A stretch of DNA of 12,032 nucleotides from Patescibacteria group bacterium AH-259-L07 (GTDB lineage Bacteria; Patescibacteriota; Patescibacteriia; UBA2591; UBA6264), in the NCBI GenBank assembly GCA_027718005.1, contig JALLOP010000038.1:1-12032 (forward strand). The letters run 5' to 3'. Positions within the stretch are counted from its first letter, which is position 1; every line of letters starts with the position of its first letter. The position numbers were made by a program, and so were the translations under genes. Of the stretch, positions 1 to 5,365 are shown piece after piece. The notes under the pieces are model-generated. The model did no database searches. It worked only from the letters and a program-made list of their open reading frames with translations, and was not told where the DNA came from.

Positions 1-260
1 TTATTTTTCTTTGCTGCCTCAATCACATTGCTTGGATCAAGACGCCCTTGTCGGCCATTGCCAATAACAATAATTTCTGGATTATTCTTTTCAAGTAATT
101 CTTTTATTTCCCAGTCCCCTACTTTATGAGAAGTCCCAAATAACTGTTTTAGCTTTTCATATTCGCGCTCCTTAACCTCATTGCCCATAATCAAAACCTG
201 GAAATACTTTTCCCCATCAATGGTCACGCTGCCAAATTTTGTCCCTTCAATATATGGCAT
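1..260 (-). CDS. Mth938-like (DUF498/AAMDC) protein, C-terminus beyond window
   Basis: Reading from the ATG at 260-258 gives 86 codons with no stop before the window edge, so the C-terminus is missing. The protein starts MPYIEGTKFGSVTIDGEKYF and later has EIIVIGNGRQGRLD. This order (a G-x-I-x-IDG-x-x-Y start, a central KVGDWEIKELL stretch, then a hydrophobic strand ending in a GNGxxG turn) is the pattern of the Mth938-like fold, PF04430/DUF498, usually about 110-120 aa. The family has no settled biochemical function in bacteria; human AAMDC and the NDUFAF3 complex I assembly factor are relatives. The start lies 8 nt past the stop of the HhH glycosylase-like gene, so the two are probably co-transcribed. 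The family call is from pattern memory, not a search. Confidence 0.75.
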   Translation of the reverse strand, partial: MPYIEGTKFGSVTIDGEKYFQVLIMGNEVKEREYEKLKQLFGTSHKVGDWEIKELLEKNNPEIIVIGNGRQGRLDPSNVIEAAKKN

Positions 261-268
261 AAATGCAT

Positions 269-1249
269 TTAAAGGCGGATTTGTTTTTCAAGCCAGGGGA
301 TATGTTTATGTTTTCGCCTCCACCACAAATCTTCCCAAATATAATGTACCGCCAACTGTTTATATTTTCCATACTTTTCAAAATACTTTAAAAGTTTTGT
401 AACTGAAACCGACTTTTCTGGATCTTTATTAAAAAACAATTTAGAATAAATTTTTTGTTCCCATGGTGAAATATGATTAAAAAAGTCCCAATGATGAAAG
501 ATATCAAACAATAAATACCATACTGTCGCGGGGCCAACCCCATAAATCTTTAATAGCTCTTTTGTTTGTGTTTCTCTATCTTTTTCCCGTAATGCATGTT
601 CGTCAATCAACCTTTTGGCAAAATAATCATCTATTTTTTTAATTGATGTGGCGCGGTAGCCAACTTTGAGTTTTCTCAATTCTTTCTCACTCACTTTTCG
701 CAACGCTCCGGGTGACCAAAAACACCATAACTTCTTTTTGTCAAATTCCACTAACGTTCCGTAATTTTCTAATAATTTCTCAAACATTTGAACAGAGCGT
801 CGTACAGTTGCATTTTGTAAAACAATGCCAATAATCAAATATTCATACAAAGAGCTCGGATGCCCAGGTCGCATGCCCCGCCACCTCTTAATAATCGGGG
901 CTAAAAACGTATCGCTTTTAAATGTTTTATAAAAATCAGTCAGGTCAAGGTTGAGATTGTAAAAATATGTTATTTCTTGAATTAGAGAATCAACAAAACC
1001 CTTTGATAAAACCTTGCTTGCGTAAATCTTTATCTCAATCAAAGGATTTGTAACAGTTCCCTTATTTACAAATTTGATGCCTAACGGCGTCCCTTGCCAA
1101 TTCCAGGTCTGCCAGCGAATACCCGGCTCCCACAGATTATCGCCTGACGTAAAATGATCTGGTTTGTGAAACGTAGGATCAAACGCAAACGGCTTTGTCG
1201 GCTTCATCTTAACGGTTTTTCTAAGTTTGAGTTTACGTGCTTTCTTCAT
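269..1249 (-). CDS. HhH-GPD superfamily protein, OGG1/AlkA-like, catalytic Asp position apparently Ser
   Basis: A 326-aa protein of the helix-hairpin-helix glycosylase superfamily, whose members excise damaged bases. Visible landmarks are LQNATVRRSVQMF (144-156, the usual first GPD helix), KVGYRATSIKKI (195-206, the GYRA stretch of OGG1/AlkA) and KIYGVGPATVWYLL (234-247, the HhH hairpin). The strand that should carry the catalytic Asp reads FFNHISPWEQKIYS (256-269). Aligned by eye to OGG1 (VPVDVHMW), the Asp falls on Ser261. No Lys is evident at the OGG1 Lys249 position, and there is no C-terminal Fe-S cysteine cluster. It may be a non-catalytic DNA binder or a variant family with a shifted acid (Asp255 or Glu264 are nearest). 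The N-terminus is very basic. Start ATG is at 1249; Met15 is a possible alternative. It follows zincin-like gene A by 29 nt and precedes the Mth938-like gene by 8 nt. Confidence 0.8.
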   Translation of the reverse strand: MKKARKLKLRKTVKMKPTKPFAFDPTFHKPDHFTSGDNLWEPGIRWQTWNWQGTPLGIKFVNKGTVTNPLIEIKIYASKVLSKGFVDSLIQEITYFYNLNLDLTDFYKTFKSDTFLAPIIKRWRGMRPGHPSSLYEYLIIGIVLQNATVRRSVQMFEKLLENYGTLVEFDKKKLWCFWSPGALRKVSEKELRKLKVGYRATSIKKIDDYFAKRLIDEHALREKDRETQTKELLKIYGVGPATVWYLLFDIFHHWDFFNHISPWEQKIYSKLFFNKDPEKSVSVTKLLKYFEKYGKYKQLAVHYIWEDLWWRRKHKHIPWLEKQIRL

Positions 1250-1278
1250 GCTTTAATTTTCTACTACCTTTACTTTGC

Positions 1279-2235
1279 TCAACTCTCTTGAACACTCTTT
1301 GCGGTTATCTTGCCTAATATTCTAAAACTCCCTTTTCCATAGGTTTTTTCTATTAATCGGGCAAGTGGCAATAATTGGCCTCCTAACACAGCTTTAGCAA
1401 AAACATTAAATATATCCTCTTTCGATCCAAAAGCATCCTTATTCTTTTTATAAATCTCATTAACTAATTCATGTAAGTCTTCCCTTTCTTTATCATACGT
1501 ATATCTCGAGATTGGTTTACATCGCGTCTCAGATGAAAAATTATGATTTAGCTGATTCTCTTCTTCTAATTCTTTAGAAAGCATATCTATGTGAGAAAAA
1601 TATTCTTCAGAAAATCTAATGGTAAGCTCTTCAATCACTGCTTCATCTAAATATCCAAAATAAATATCTTTTTCTTTGGTTAAAACCTTTAAACCACCCC
1701 TTCTCCTCCGCAGCAAAATATCTTTTTCATAATCTTCTGTTTGTATACAAATCAACAGATCCTCAGGCCTCTTGTTTACCAAACCTTCACTCTCTTCATA
1801 TACAAAAAAGGAATTAAAATGCAGCATCTCATGAGTAAGTACTGTGGCAAGTTCTAATTTTTTATCTTCATCATACTCCTCCCACATAACTACTCCTTGA
1901 GCTTGAGGGGCAAAAACAGCCTGAACACCCATAATCCGAGTTTCATCTATTTTCTTTTTTTCGTTCTCTGTAGCCTTGGATCGATCTATAAAATATATAT
2001 GTTTATCTTTAATATCAACAGGCGTGGTGCCGTATTGAGCAACAAATTCGCCCATATAATCATTAATATTTTTAATAAGCTCTTGTAAAAATGGGGCTTT
2101 TTCTTTTTCTGGTAAATTAAGAAACTGCCGATTTTCAAACATGTCTTTAAAATACTGTAAAAATTTCTCTTCGTCTTCAGTTTTTAAAACCCGAGAAATA
2201 CTTGATTCCCTTCTATTTAATTTTGCTTTTTCCAT
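1279..2235 (-). CDS. Zincin-like putative metallopeptidase, paralogue A
   Basis: A 318-aa protein I cannot assign to a named family. It contains LTHEMLHFNS (133-142), a canonical HExxH zinc motif, followed about 60 residues later by YLDEAVIEELT (195-205), the kind of acidic helix that provides the third ligand in gluzincins (Glu198 or Glu202). This supports a soluble zinc metallopeptidase-like domain at about 60-215. No signal peptide or membrane segment is seen, so it is probably cytoplasmic. The charged N-terminal 50 residues and the C-terminal segment ending near KTYGKGSFR lack known landmarks. It is roughly 70% identical by eye to the next gene upstream (2531-3499), including both metal motifs. 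Compared with that copy it ends three residues early: ESLAK-stop there is ES-stop here, from a TTA to TGA change. No clear Shine-Dalgarno precedes the ATG. Confidence 0.85.
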   Translation of the reverse strand: MEKAKLNRRESSISRVLKTEDEEKFLQYFKDMFENRQFLNLPEKEKAPFLQELIKNINDYMGEFVAQYGTTPVDIKDKHIYFIDRSKATENEKKKIDETRIMGVQAVFAPQAQGVVMWEEYDEDKKLELATVLTHEMLHFNSFFVYEESEGLVNKRPEDLLICIQTEDYEKDILLRRRRGGLKVLTKEKDIYFGYLDEAVIEELTIRFSEEYFSHIDMLSKELEEENQLNHNFSSETRCKPISRYTYDKEREDLHELVNEIYKKNKDAFGSKEDIFNVFAKAVLGGQLLPLARLIEKTYGKGSFRILGKITAKSVQES

Positions 2236-2319
2236 AATTTACTCAATTAGATTTTAAGGTTTATTTTTATTTTCAAACTTTCACTATAAAGTTTTCCACA
2301 GTTTAGTTACTTTAAAAGA

Positions 2320-2347
2320 TTGACAATATATGTGAATTTGGTATACT
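2320..2347 (+). promoter_or_regulatory. Sigma70-type promoter for the plus-strand RNA
   Basis: TTGACA at 2320-2325 and TATACT at 2342-2347, separated by 16 nt, give a perfect -35 and a 5/6 -10. The expected start is near A2354, the first base of the closing stem of the RNA. A perfect 6-bp inverted repeat, ACTTAC (2350-2355) and GTAAGT (2361-2366) around GCAAA, straddles the start and could be an operator or an alternative 5' hairpin. It is the only promoter in the window pointing rightwards that has a matching gene and terminator. Confidence 0.7.
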
Positions 2348-2353
2348 ATACTT

Positions 2354-2475
2354 ACGCAAAGTAAGTCTCGCCGAACACCGACCGTATGGCGGGTCGTCCG
2401 ATTTTATCGGACTAGGCAGTACCCCCTTTATAGGGGCGTTTGCGTTTTAGAGGGCTATAACGATCCTCTTTTTTT
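2354..2475 (+). ncRNA. Unidentified structured small RNA, about 120 nt
   Basis: A compact RNA framed by its own promoter and intrinsic terminator, with no convincing ORF. A closing stem pairs ACGCAAA (2354-2360) with TTTGCGT (2439-2445), 7 bp. Inside it are three hairpin regions. One is CTCGCC (2367-2372) with GGCGGG (2388-2393), one G-U pair, or alternatively CGACC (2379-2383) with GGTCG (2392-2396). The second is GTCCGA (2396-2401) with TCGGAC (2407-2412) over a TTTTA loop. The third is CCCCT (2423-2427) with AGGGG (2432-2436) over TTAT. Together they form a multibranched junction. It does not show the SRP GGAAGCAGC-type loop, the 5S signature, a tmRNA tag region or a riboswitch core I know. 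No same-strand gene follows, so a trans-acting sRNA or housekeeping RNA is more likely than a riboswitch. The structure was paired by hand. Confidence 0.65.
2449..2475 (+). terminator. Intrinsic terminator of the plus-strand RNA
   Basis: AGAGG (2449-2453) pairs with CCTCT (2465-2469) over an 11-nt loop and is followed by a run of seven T (2469-2475). There is no T run on the opposite side, so it works only for rightward transcription. It would also stop transcription entering gene B in antisense. Confidence 0.75.
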
Positions 2476-2530
2476 GTAGTCTCCGCAACATCATCTAGAT
2501 TTCTAGATTATTCTTTTATTTCTATTACCT

Positions 2531-3499
2531 TTATTTTGCTAAACTCTCTCTAGCACTATCTACTGTTTTCTTACCCAATCCTCTAAAACTCCCCTTTCCA
2601 TAGGTTTTTTCTATTAATCGTGCGAGCGGCAACAATCGATCTCCTAGCACAGCTTTAGCAAAAACATTAAACACATCCTCTCTCGATTCAAAAGAATCCT
2701 TATTCTTTTCATAGACATCATCAATTAAATCATGTAAACTTTCTCTTTCGTGATCATACGCATATCTTGAGATAAATTTACGCCGCACTTCAAGTGAGAG
2801 ATCACGAGTTTGCTGATTCTCTTTTTCTAATTCTTTGGAAAGAATATCTATTTGAGGAAAATATTCTTCGGAAAATCTAATCGTAAGTTCTTCAATTACT
2901 GCTTCATCTAAAATTTTAAAATAAATATCTTTTTCCTTGGCAAAAACTTTCAACCCGCTTCTTCTCCCTCGCAATAAAATATCTTTCTCAACGCCTTCTG
3001 TTTGTATACAAATTTCTGCATCCACAGGCCTCTTATCAGCCAAATCTTCACTCTTTTCATATGCATGAAAGGAGTTAAAATGAAACATCTCATGAACAAG
3101 GCCTGTGGCAAGTTCTAATTTTTCATCTTCTTCATATCCCTCCCAGATAATTACTCCCTGACGTTGGGGGAAAAAAGTAGCCTGGACACCCCTGGCACGG
3201 GCCCCGTCTATTTCCTCTTTCATACTCTCTGTAGCCTTGGATCGATCTACAAAATGTATATGTTTGTCTTTAATATCAACAGGAGTAGTGCCGTATTGAA
3301 CAATAAATTCACCCATATAATCATTAATGTTTTTAATAAGTTCTTGTAAAAGCGGGCTCTTTTCTTTTTCTGGAACAGCAGAAAAAAACTGCTGTTTTTC
3401 AAATATGTCTTTAAAAGCTTGTAAAAATAACTCTTCGTCTTTAGTTTTTACAACCCGGGAAACACTTGATTCTCTTCTGTTTAATTTTGCTTTCTCCAT
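2531..3499 (-). CDS. Zincin-like putative metallopeptidase, paralogue B
   Basis: A 322-aa paralogue of the gene at 1279-2235. It keeps the HEMFH zinc motif (VHEMFHFNS, about 134-142) and the acidic helix LDEAVIEELTIRF about 60 residues later, so the metal site is preserved in both copies and neither looks decayed. The longest identical blocks are QELIKNINDYMGEF, QYGTTPVDIKDKHI, LDEAVIEELTIRFSEEYF and AKAVLG-x-x-LLPLARLIEKTYG. Conservation extends well beyond the metal site, which argues for a selected fold. Divergence is highest around 95-115 and 145-170, which could be substrate- or partner-facing. No signal peptide or transmembrane segment is seen. The start lies 11 nt after the NADAR stop, so it is likely the third gene of a mazG-like/NADAR/peptidase operon. 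No Shine-Dalgarno is obvious. The family name and substrate are unknown to me. Confidence 0.85.
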   Translation of the reverse strand: MEKAKLNRRESSVSRVVKTKDEELFLQAFKDIFEKQQFFSAVPEKEKSPLLQELIKNINDYMGEFIVQYGTTPVDIKDKHIHFVDRSKATESMKEEIDGARARGVQATFFPQRQGVIIWEGYEEDEKLELATGLVHEMFHFNSFHAYEKSEDLADKRPVDAEICIQTEGVEKDILLRGRRSGLKVFAKEKDIYFKILDEAVIEELTIRFSEEYFPQIDILSKELEKENQQTRDLSLEVRRKFISRYAYDHERESLHDLIDDVYEKNKDSFESREDVFNVFAKAVLGDRLLPLARLIEKTYGKGSFRGLGKKTVDSARESLAK

Positions 3500-3510
3500 A
3501 ATGTACTCAA

Positions 3511-3978
3511 TTAAATTTTTAAATTATTTTTTCGCAGCTTCATCCAAATCCTACCCATCTCATCCCTTCCATCCCGTTTAGATCCCCATCCCCAAAAATC
3601 ATCATCTGGTGAGTCTTCCACGATTTGTTTATCTCCTGTTTGTAAAAGCTTTTTTTGAATATAAGGATGTTGTTGAAGTTTATTCAAACAAATTTCTTCC
3701 ATAACAGAAACTTTTCGACGACTCCAACCAACAGGACGTTTATCTTTATATTTCTTAGCAATCTTTTGTGCATCATGCGCAGATTTGGCATTAAAAATCT
3801 GATCTGCTATTTCAGGATGTTTATCCATAAACTTAGCTGCTTGATACGCGTGTTCAGATGTTTGCCATAGACAGCCTTTCCATTCAACAGCAAAACTGGA
3901 AAAGTTTGAAAAACAATAAAACTCTCGTTCATAAAAACCAATTATCTTACCTGATGTTTCCAAATGTGGATCTCTCAT
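3511..3978 (-). CDS. NADAR domain N-glycosidase (YbiA/RibX-like)
   Basis: A 155-aa single-domain protein with the NADAR landmarks: FYEREFYCFSNF (15-26), QTSEHAYQAAKF (39-50), which carries the conserved Glu42, and VEDSPDDDFWGWG (120-132) followed by KRDGRDEMGRIWMKLR. Length and motif order fit E. coli YbiA. Known activities are hydrolysis of the N-glycosidic bond in early riboflavin pathway intermediates and, for some members, removal of ADP-ribose from guanine in DNA, where NADAR can act as antitoxin to DarT-type toxins. No DarT-like gene is visible here, so the choice between these roles is open. It lies 3 nt downstream of the MazG-like gene and 11 nt upstream of peptidase-like gene B. The weak AAAGTGA ahead of the ATG is the only ribosome-site candidate. 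Confidence 0.9.
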   Translation of the reverse strand: MRDPHLETSGKIIGFYEREFYCFSNFSSFAVEWKGCLWQTSEHAYQAAKFMDKHPEIADQIFNAKSAHDAQKIAKKYKDKRPVGWSRRKVSVMEEICLNKLQQHPYIQKKLLQTGDKQIVEDSPDDDFWGWGSKRDGRDEMGRIWMKLRKNNLKI

Positions 3979-3981
3979 ATT

Positions 3982-4296
3982 TCACTTTCGTTCAAAACGA
4001 GTATTATCCCGTTTATATTTTTTATCTATTGCCTTTTGCAATGCTTTATCTAAATCTATATCTAGGGCATTTGCTATACAAATAAGACTAAAAAGTACAT
4101 CACCGATTTCATCTCCTATTTCTTTTACTCCTTCAGTGGATTTTTTTCTTTTCGGGCCAAAACAATGATTCACTTCTCGCGCCAACTCCCCTACTTCCTC
4201 TACTAAAGCAGTAATCTGTTCTGTTGGCTTCCAATAACCCTCCTTAAACTGCTGGATCCACTCATCAATTTGTTTTTGAAAATTTTGTAATGCCAT
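3982..4296 (-). CDS. MazG-like nucleotide pyrophosphohydrolase
   Basis: A 104-aa all-alpha NTP-PPase. The Mg-binding signature is complete: VEEVGELAREV (32-42) supplies the EExxE motif (Glu33, Glu34, Glu37), and EIGDEIGDVLFSL (59-71) supplies ExxD (Glu63, Asp66). A C-terminal K-x-x-R stretch (KYKRDNTR) completes the short MazG/YpjD-type architecture. Such enzymes hydrolyse non-canonical or excess (d)NTPs to monophosphates. The single short domain is unlike the two-domain E. coli MazG. It heads a likely operon with NADAR (3-nt gap) and zincin-like gene B. A G-rich GGGTGAGGG abuts the ATG. The start codon lies 4 nt from the inverted-repeat material at 4301. Confidence 0.88.
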   Translation of the reverse strand: MALQNFQKQIDEWIQQFKEGYWKPTEQITALVEEVGELAREVNHCFGPKRKKSTEGVKEIGDEIGDVLFSLICIANALDIDLDKALQKAIDKKYKRDNTRFERK

Positions 4297-4300
4297 CCCT

Positions 4301-4443
4301 CACCCAACGACAATGCATTTTTACAATGCGAAGCCATTAATTATCTAATATAAGACCTTTTATTATAATCCTTCTCCATAGTAACAAAATAAACTAGTAC
4401 TGTCAAAAATAAATGCTGAGCATTATTGACGTTGGTTGAGTGA
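4301..4443 (+). repeat. Degenerate inverted repeat in the mazG-like leader, related to the 4472-4541 element
   Basis: The left arm CCAACGACAATGC (4304-4316) is matched imperfectly by GCATTATTGACGTTGG (4420-4435), reverse complement CCAACGTCAATAATGC. The left end, CACCCA...ATGCATTTTT then AATGCGAAGC (4301-4334), follows the same order as CACCCA...ATGCATTTTT then AATGCGATAGC in the next element (4478-4516), about 17 of 22 positions over the first part. This suggests an older copy of the same small palindromic element. It occupies the 5' leader of the mazG-like gene. Confidence 0.4.
4378..4406 (-). promoter_or_regulatory. Possible promoter of the mazG-like/NADAR/peptidase operon
   Basis: On the minus strand TTGACA (4406-4401) is followed after 17 nt by TACTAT (4383-4378). 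The -35 box is perfect but the -10 is only 4/6. A nearby TATAAT (4367-4362) has no good -35. It lies inside the degenerate repeat, so the leader would be about 75 nt long. Confidence 0.4.
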
Positions 4444-4471
4444 TTATAGTAACTTTAAACTCCCAGTCAAA

Positions 4472-4541
4472 CCCCCCACCCAGCAGTGATGCATTTTTTT
4501 TCAAAAATGCGATAGCATTTTTATCACTGCTGGGTGGGGGG
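4472..4541 (+). repeat. Perfect 19-bp inverted repeat with TCAAA direct repeats, MITE-like
   Basis: CCCCCCACCCAGCAGTGAT (4472-4490) is perfectly inverted at 4523-4541. The 32-nt centre contains GCATTTTT (4491-4498), AAAAATGC (4503-4510) and GCATTTTT (4515-4522), so the middle block can pair with either neighbour. Outside the arms TCAAA occurs on both sides in the same orientation (4467-4471 and 4542-4546), as a target-site duplication would. There is no ORF. It could be a tiny non-autonomous element, a REP-like sequence or a structured transcript end. Confidence 0.6.
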
Positions 4542-4552
4542 TCAAACAGATA

Positions 4553-4574
4553 AGCGGGGATAAAAATCCCCGCT
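4553..4574 (-). terminator. GC-rich hairpin downstream of the 105-aa orphan gene
   Basis: AGCGGGGA (4553-4560) and TCCCCGCT (4567-4574) form an 8-bp stem over a six-base AT loop, 13 nt past the stop of the gene at 4588. The minus-strand sequence after the stem is only TATCTGTTTG, so the T tract is poor. It is probably a transcript-end hairpin, but termination strength is uncertain. Confidence 0.45.
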
Positions 4575-4587
4575 CTCAACATATGTA

Positions 4588-4905
4588 TTAGTCAGCTAGC
4601 AAGAAGCTTCCCAAAACATTCTCAGCACGTCTCTTGATCTCTGGAGTAGCAAAATCAAAACTAATTTCATCTACTCCTGCGGTCTTCCAAACGAAATCCT
4701 CTCCATATACAAGACCTGCTTCAACACCAAGAATACTTATCGCTCTGCCAATAGCCTCAACCGTCTGGTAATCAGCATTTAATCCGCCGCCTTCACTATA
4801 TGCTTCATTGATCTCTCGTGAAAAATATTCTCGATCGGAAAGCTCAGAAGTTCTTAACGTCAAAGAGCATCCTGCCATTTTCCAATCTTTGACTTCATAT
4901 GCCAT
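4588..4905 (-). CDS. Hypothetical protein, 105 aa, strongly expressed-looking orphan
   Basis: A small soluble acidic protein I do not recognise. It begins MAYEVKDWKMAGCSLTLRTS, has a Gly-rich turn SEGGGLNADYQTVE (37-50), a short hydrophobic helix AIGRAISILGVEAGLVYG (51-68), and ends EIKRRAENVLGSFLLAD. No metal motif, signal peptide or transmembrane segment is visible. The single Cys is at position 13. Its expression signals stand out: AAGGAGG lies 7 nt before the ATG (about 4913-4919), whereas most genes here lack an SD, and the promoter has consensus -35 and -10 boxes. It is flanked by its own promoter and a downstream hairpin, so it is probably monocistronic. Coding is supported by the SD and ORF together; the function is unknown. 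Confidence 0.75.
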   Translation of the reverse strand: MAYEVKDWKMAGCSLTLRTSELSDREYFSREINEAYSEGGGLNADYQTVEAIGRAISILGVEAGLVYGEDFVWKTAGVDEISFDFATPEIKRRAENVLGSFLLAD

Positions 4906-4940
4906 AAGACATCCTCCTTTTTTTTGATGGTTCCTTTTAA

Positions 4941-4968
4941 ATTATACCATACTGCGTATTTTTGTCAA
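4941..4968 (-). promoter_or_regulatory. Consensus sigma70 promoter for the 105-aa gene
   Basis: On the minus strand TTGACA (4968-4963), a 16-nt spacer and TATAAT (4946-4941) match both consensus boxes exactly. The expected start near 4934 gives a leader of about 30 nt containing the AAGGAGG ribosome-binding site. Confidence 0.8.
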
Positions 4969-5025
4969 TAGCACGCATCAAGTACCTTGTGGTTATAAAA
5001 CTAGAATTTTATGATTTTATTACTT

Positions 5026-5355
5026 TTAATCAAGCTGATCAATTTTAGCAGCCATGATAAAATCATTTTCTGAAAGACCATTAATCGCATGGGTGGTTAA
5101 CTCAAACCAAACCTTGTTGTATGTAATAAAAATATCAGGATGATGCCCCTCACGCTCGGCAAGCTCTGCAACAGAATTAACAAATTTCATTGCCTGTTTA
5201 AAATTGTTAAACGTAAACAGCTTTTTAATTTTTGTATTACCAATCAGCTTCCAGCCAGAAACTTGCCCCAGGGCACGCTTTGCTTCCTCGCTGCTCATCG
5301 GCGGCACCCCGCCTTCGCACGGCACACAATGTTTTTGTGTAAATTTTGTTGTCAT
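5026..5355 (-). CDS. phhB: Pterin-4a-carbinolamine dehydratase
   Basis: A 109-aa protein of the PCD/DCoH family, which dehydrates 4a-hydroxytetrahydropterin during tetrahydrobiopterin recycling. The signature is clear: AEREGHHPDIFITYNKVWF (66-84) followed by ELTTHAINGLSENDF (85-99). His71, His72 and His89 reproduce the spacing of the DCoH active-site histidines (61, 62, 79). The N-terminal CVPCEGGVPPMSSEEA (10-25) is also usual for bacterial members. No aromatic amino acid hydroxylase is nearby, so the role may be other pterin or molybdopterin metabolism, as proposed for many PCD homologues. The start lies 10 nt after the stop of the membrane protein gene at 5366, indicating co-transcription. 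No Shine-Dalgarno is seen; the ATG follows an alternating AT tract. Confidence 0.93.
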   Translation of the reverse strand: MTTKFTQKHCVPCEGGVPPMSSEEAKRALGQVSGWKLIGNTKIKKLFTFNNFKQAMKFVNSVAELAEREGHHPDIFITYNKVWFELTTHAINGLSENDFIMAAKIDQLD

Positions 5356-5365
5356 ATATATATAT

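Larger units (their letters stand above)
1257..3535 (-). repeat. Tandem gene duplication (two diverged units of about 1 kb)
   Basis: Units about 1257-2265 and 2515-3535 are diverged direct copies. Similarity covers the whole coding region and runs past both ends. Upstream, both copies carry TAATTGAGTA-x-ATTATGG before and over the start; in copy B this overlaps the stop of the NADAR gene, so copy A appears to retain a remnant of that junction. Downstream, both share GCAAA(A/G)TAAAGGTA(A/G)TAGAAA after the coding end. The roughly 250 nt between the units is unrelated to either and holds a plus-strand RNA gene. Copy B, still in place behind NADAR, looks like the ancestral location; that order is inference. 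Confidence 0.7.

Noticed and set aside
1897..2088. Plus-strand ORF antisense to peptidase-like gene A, similar to one at 3164-3349 antisense to gene B
   Set aside because: The resemblance is explained by the duplication of the minus-strand gene. Neither has a ribosome-binding site, and the sense proteins are clearly the conserved frame.
2354..2445. Plus-strand RNA as SRP (4.5S) RNA or 5S rRNA
   Set aside because: It lacks the SRP tetraloop/asymmetric-loop signature (GGAAGCAGC) and the 5S loop signatures, and the multibranched layout does not fit either.
2354..2475. Plus-strand RNA as a riboswitch
   Set aside because: No plus-strand gene follows; both neighbouring genes are on the opposite strand.
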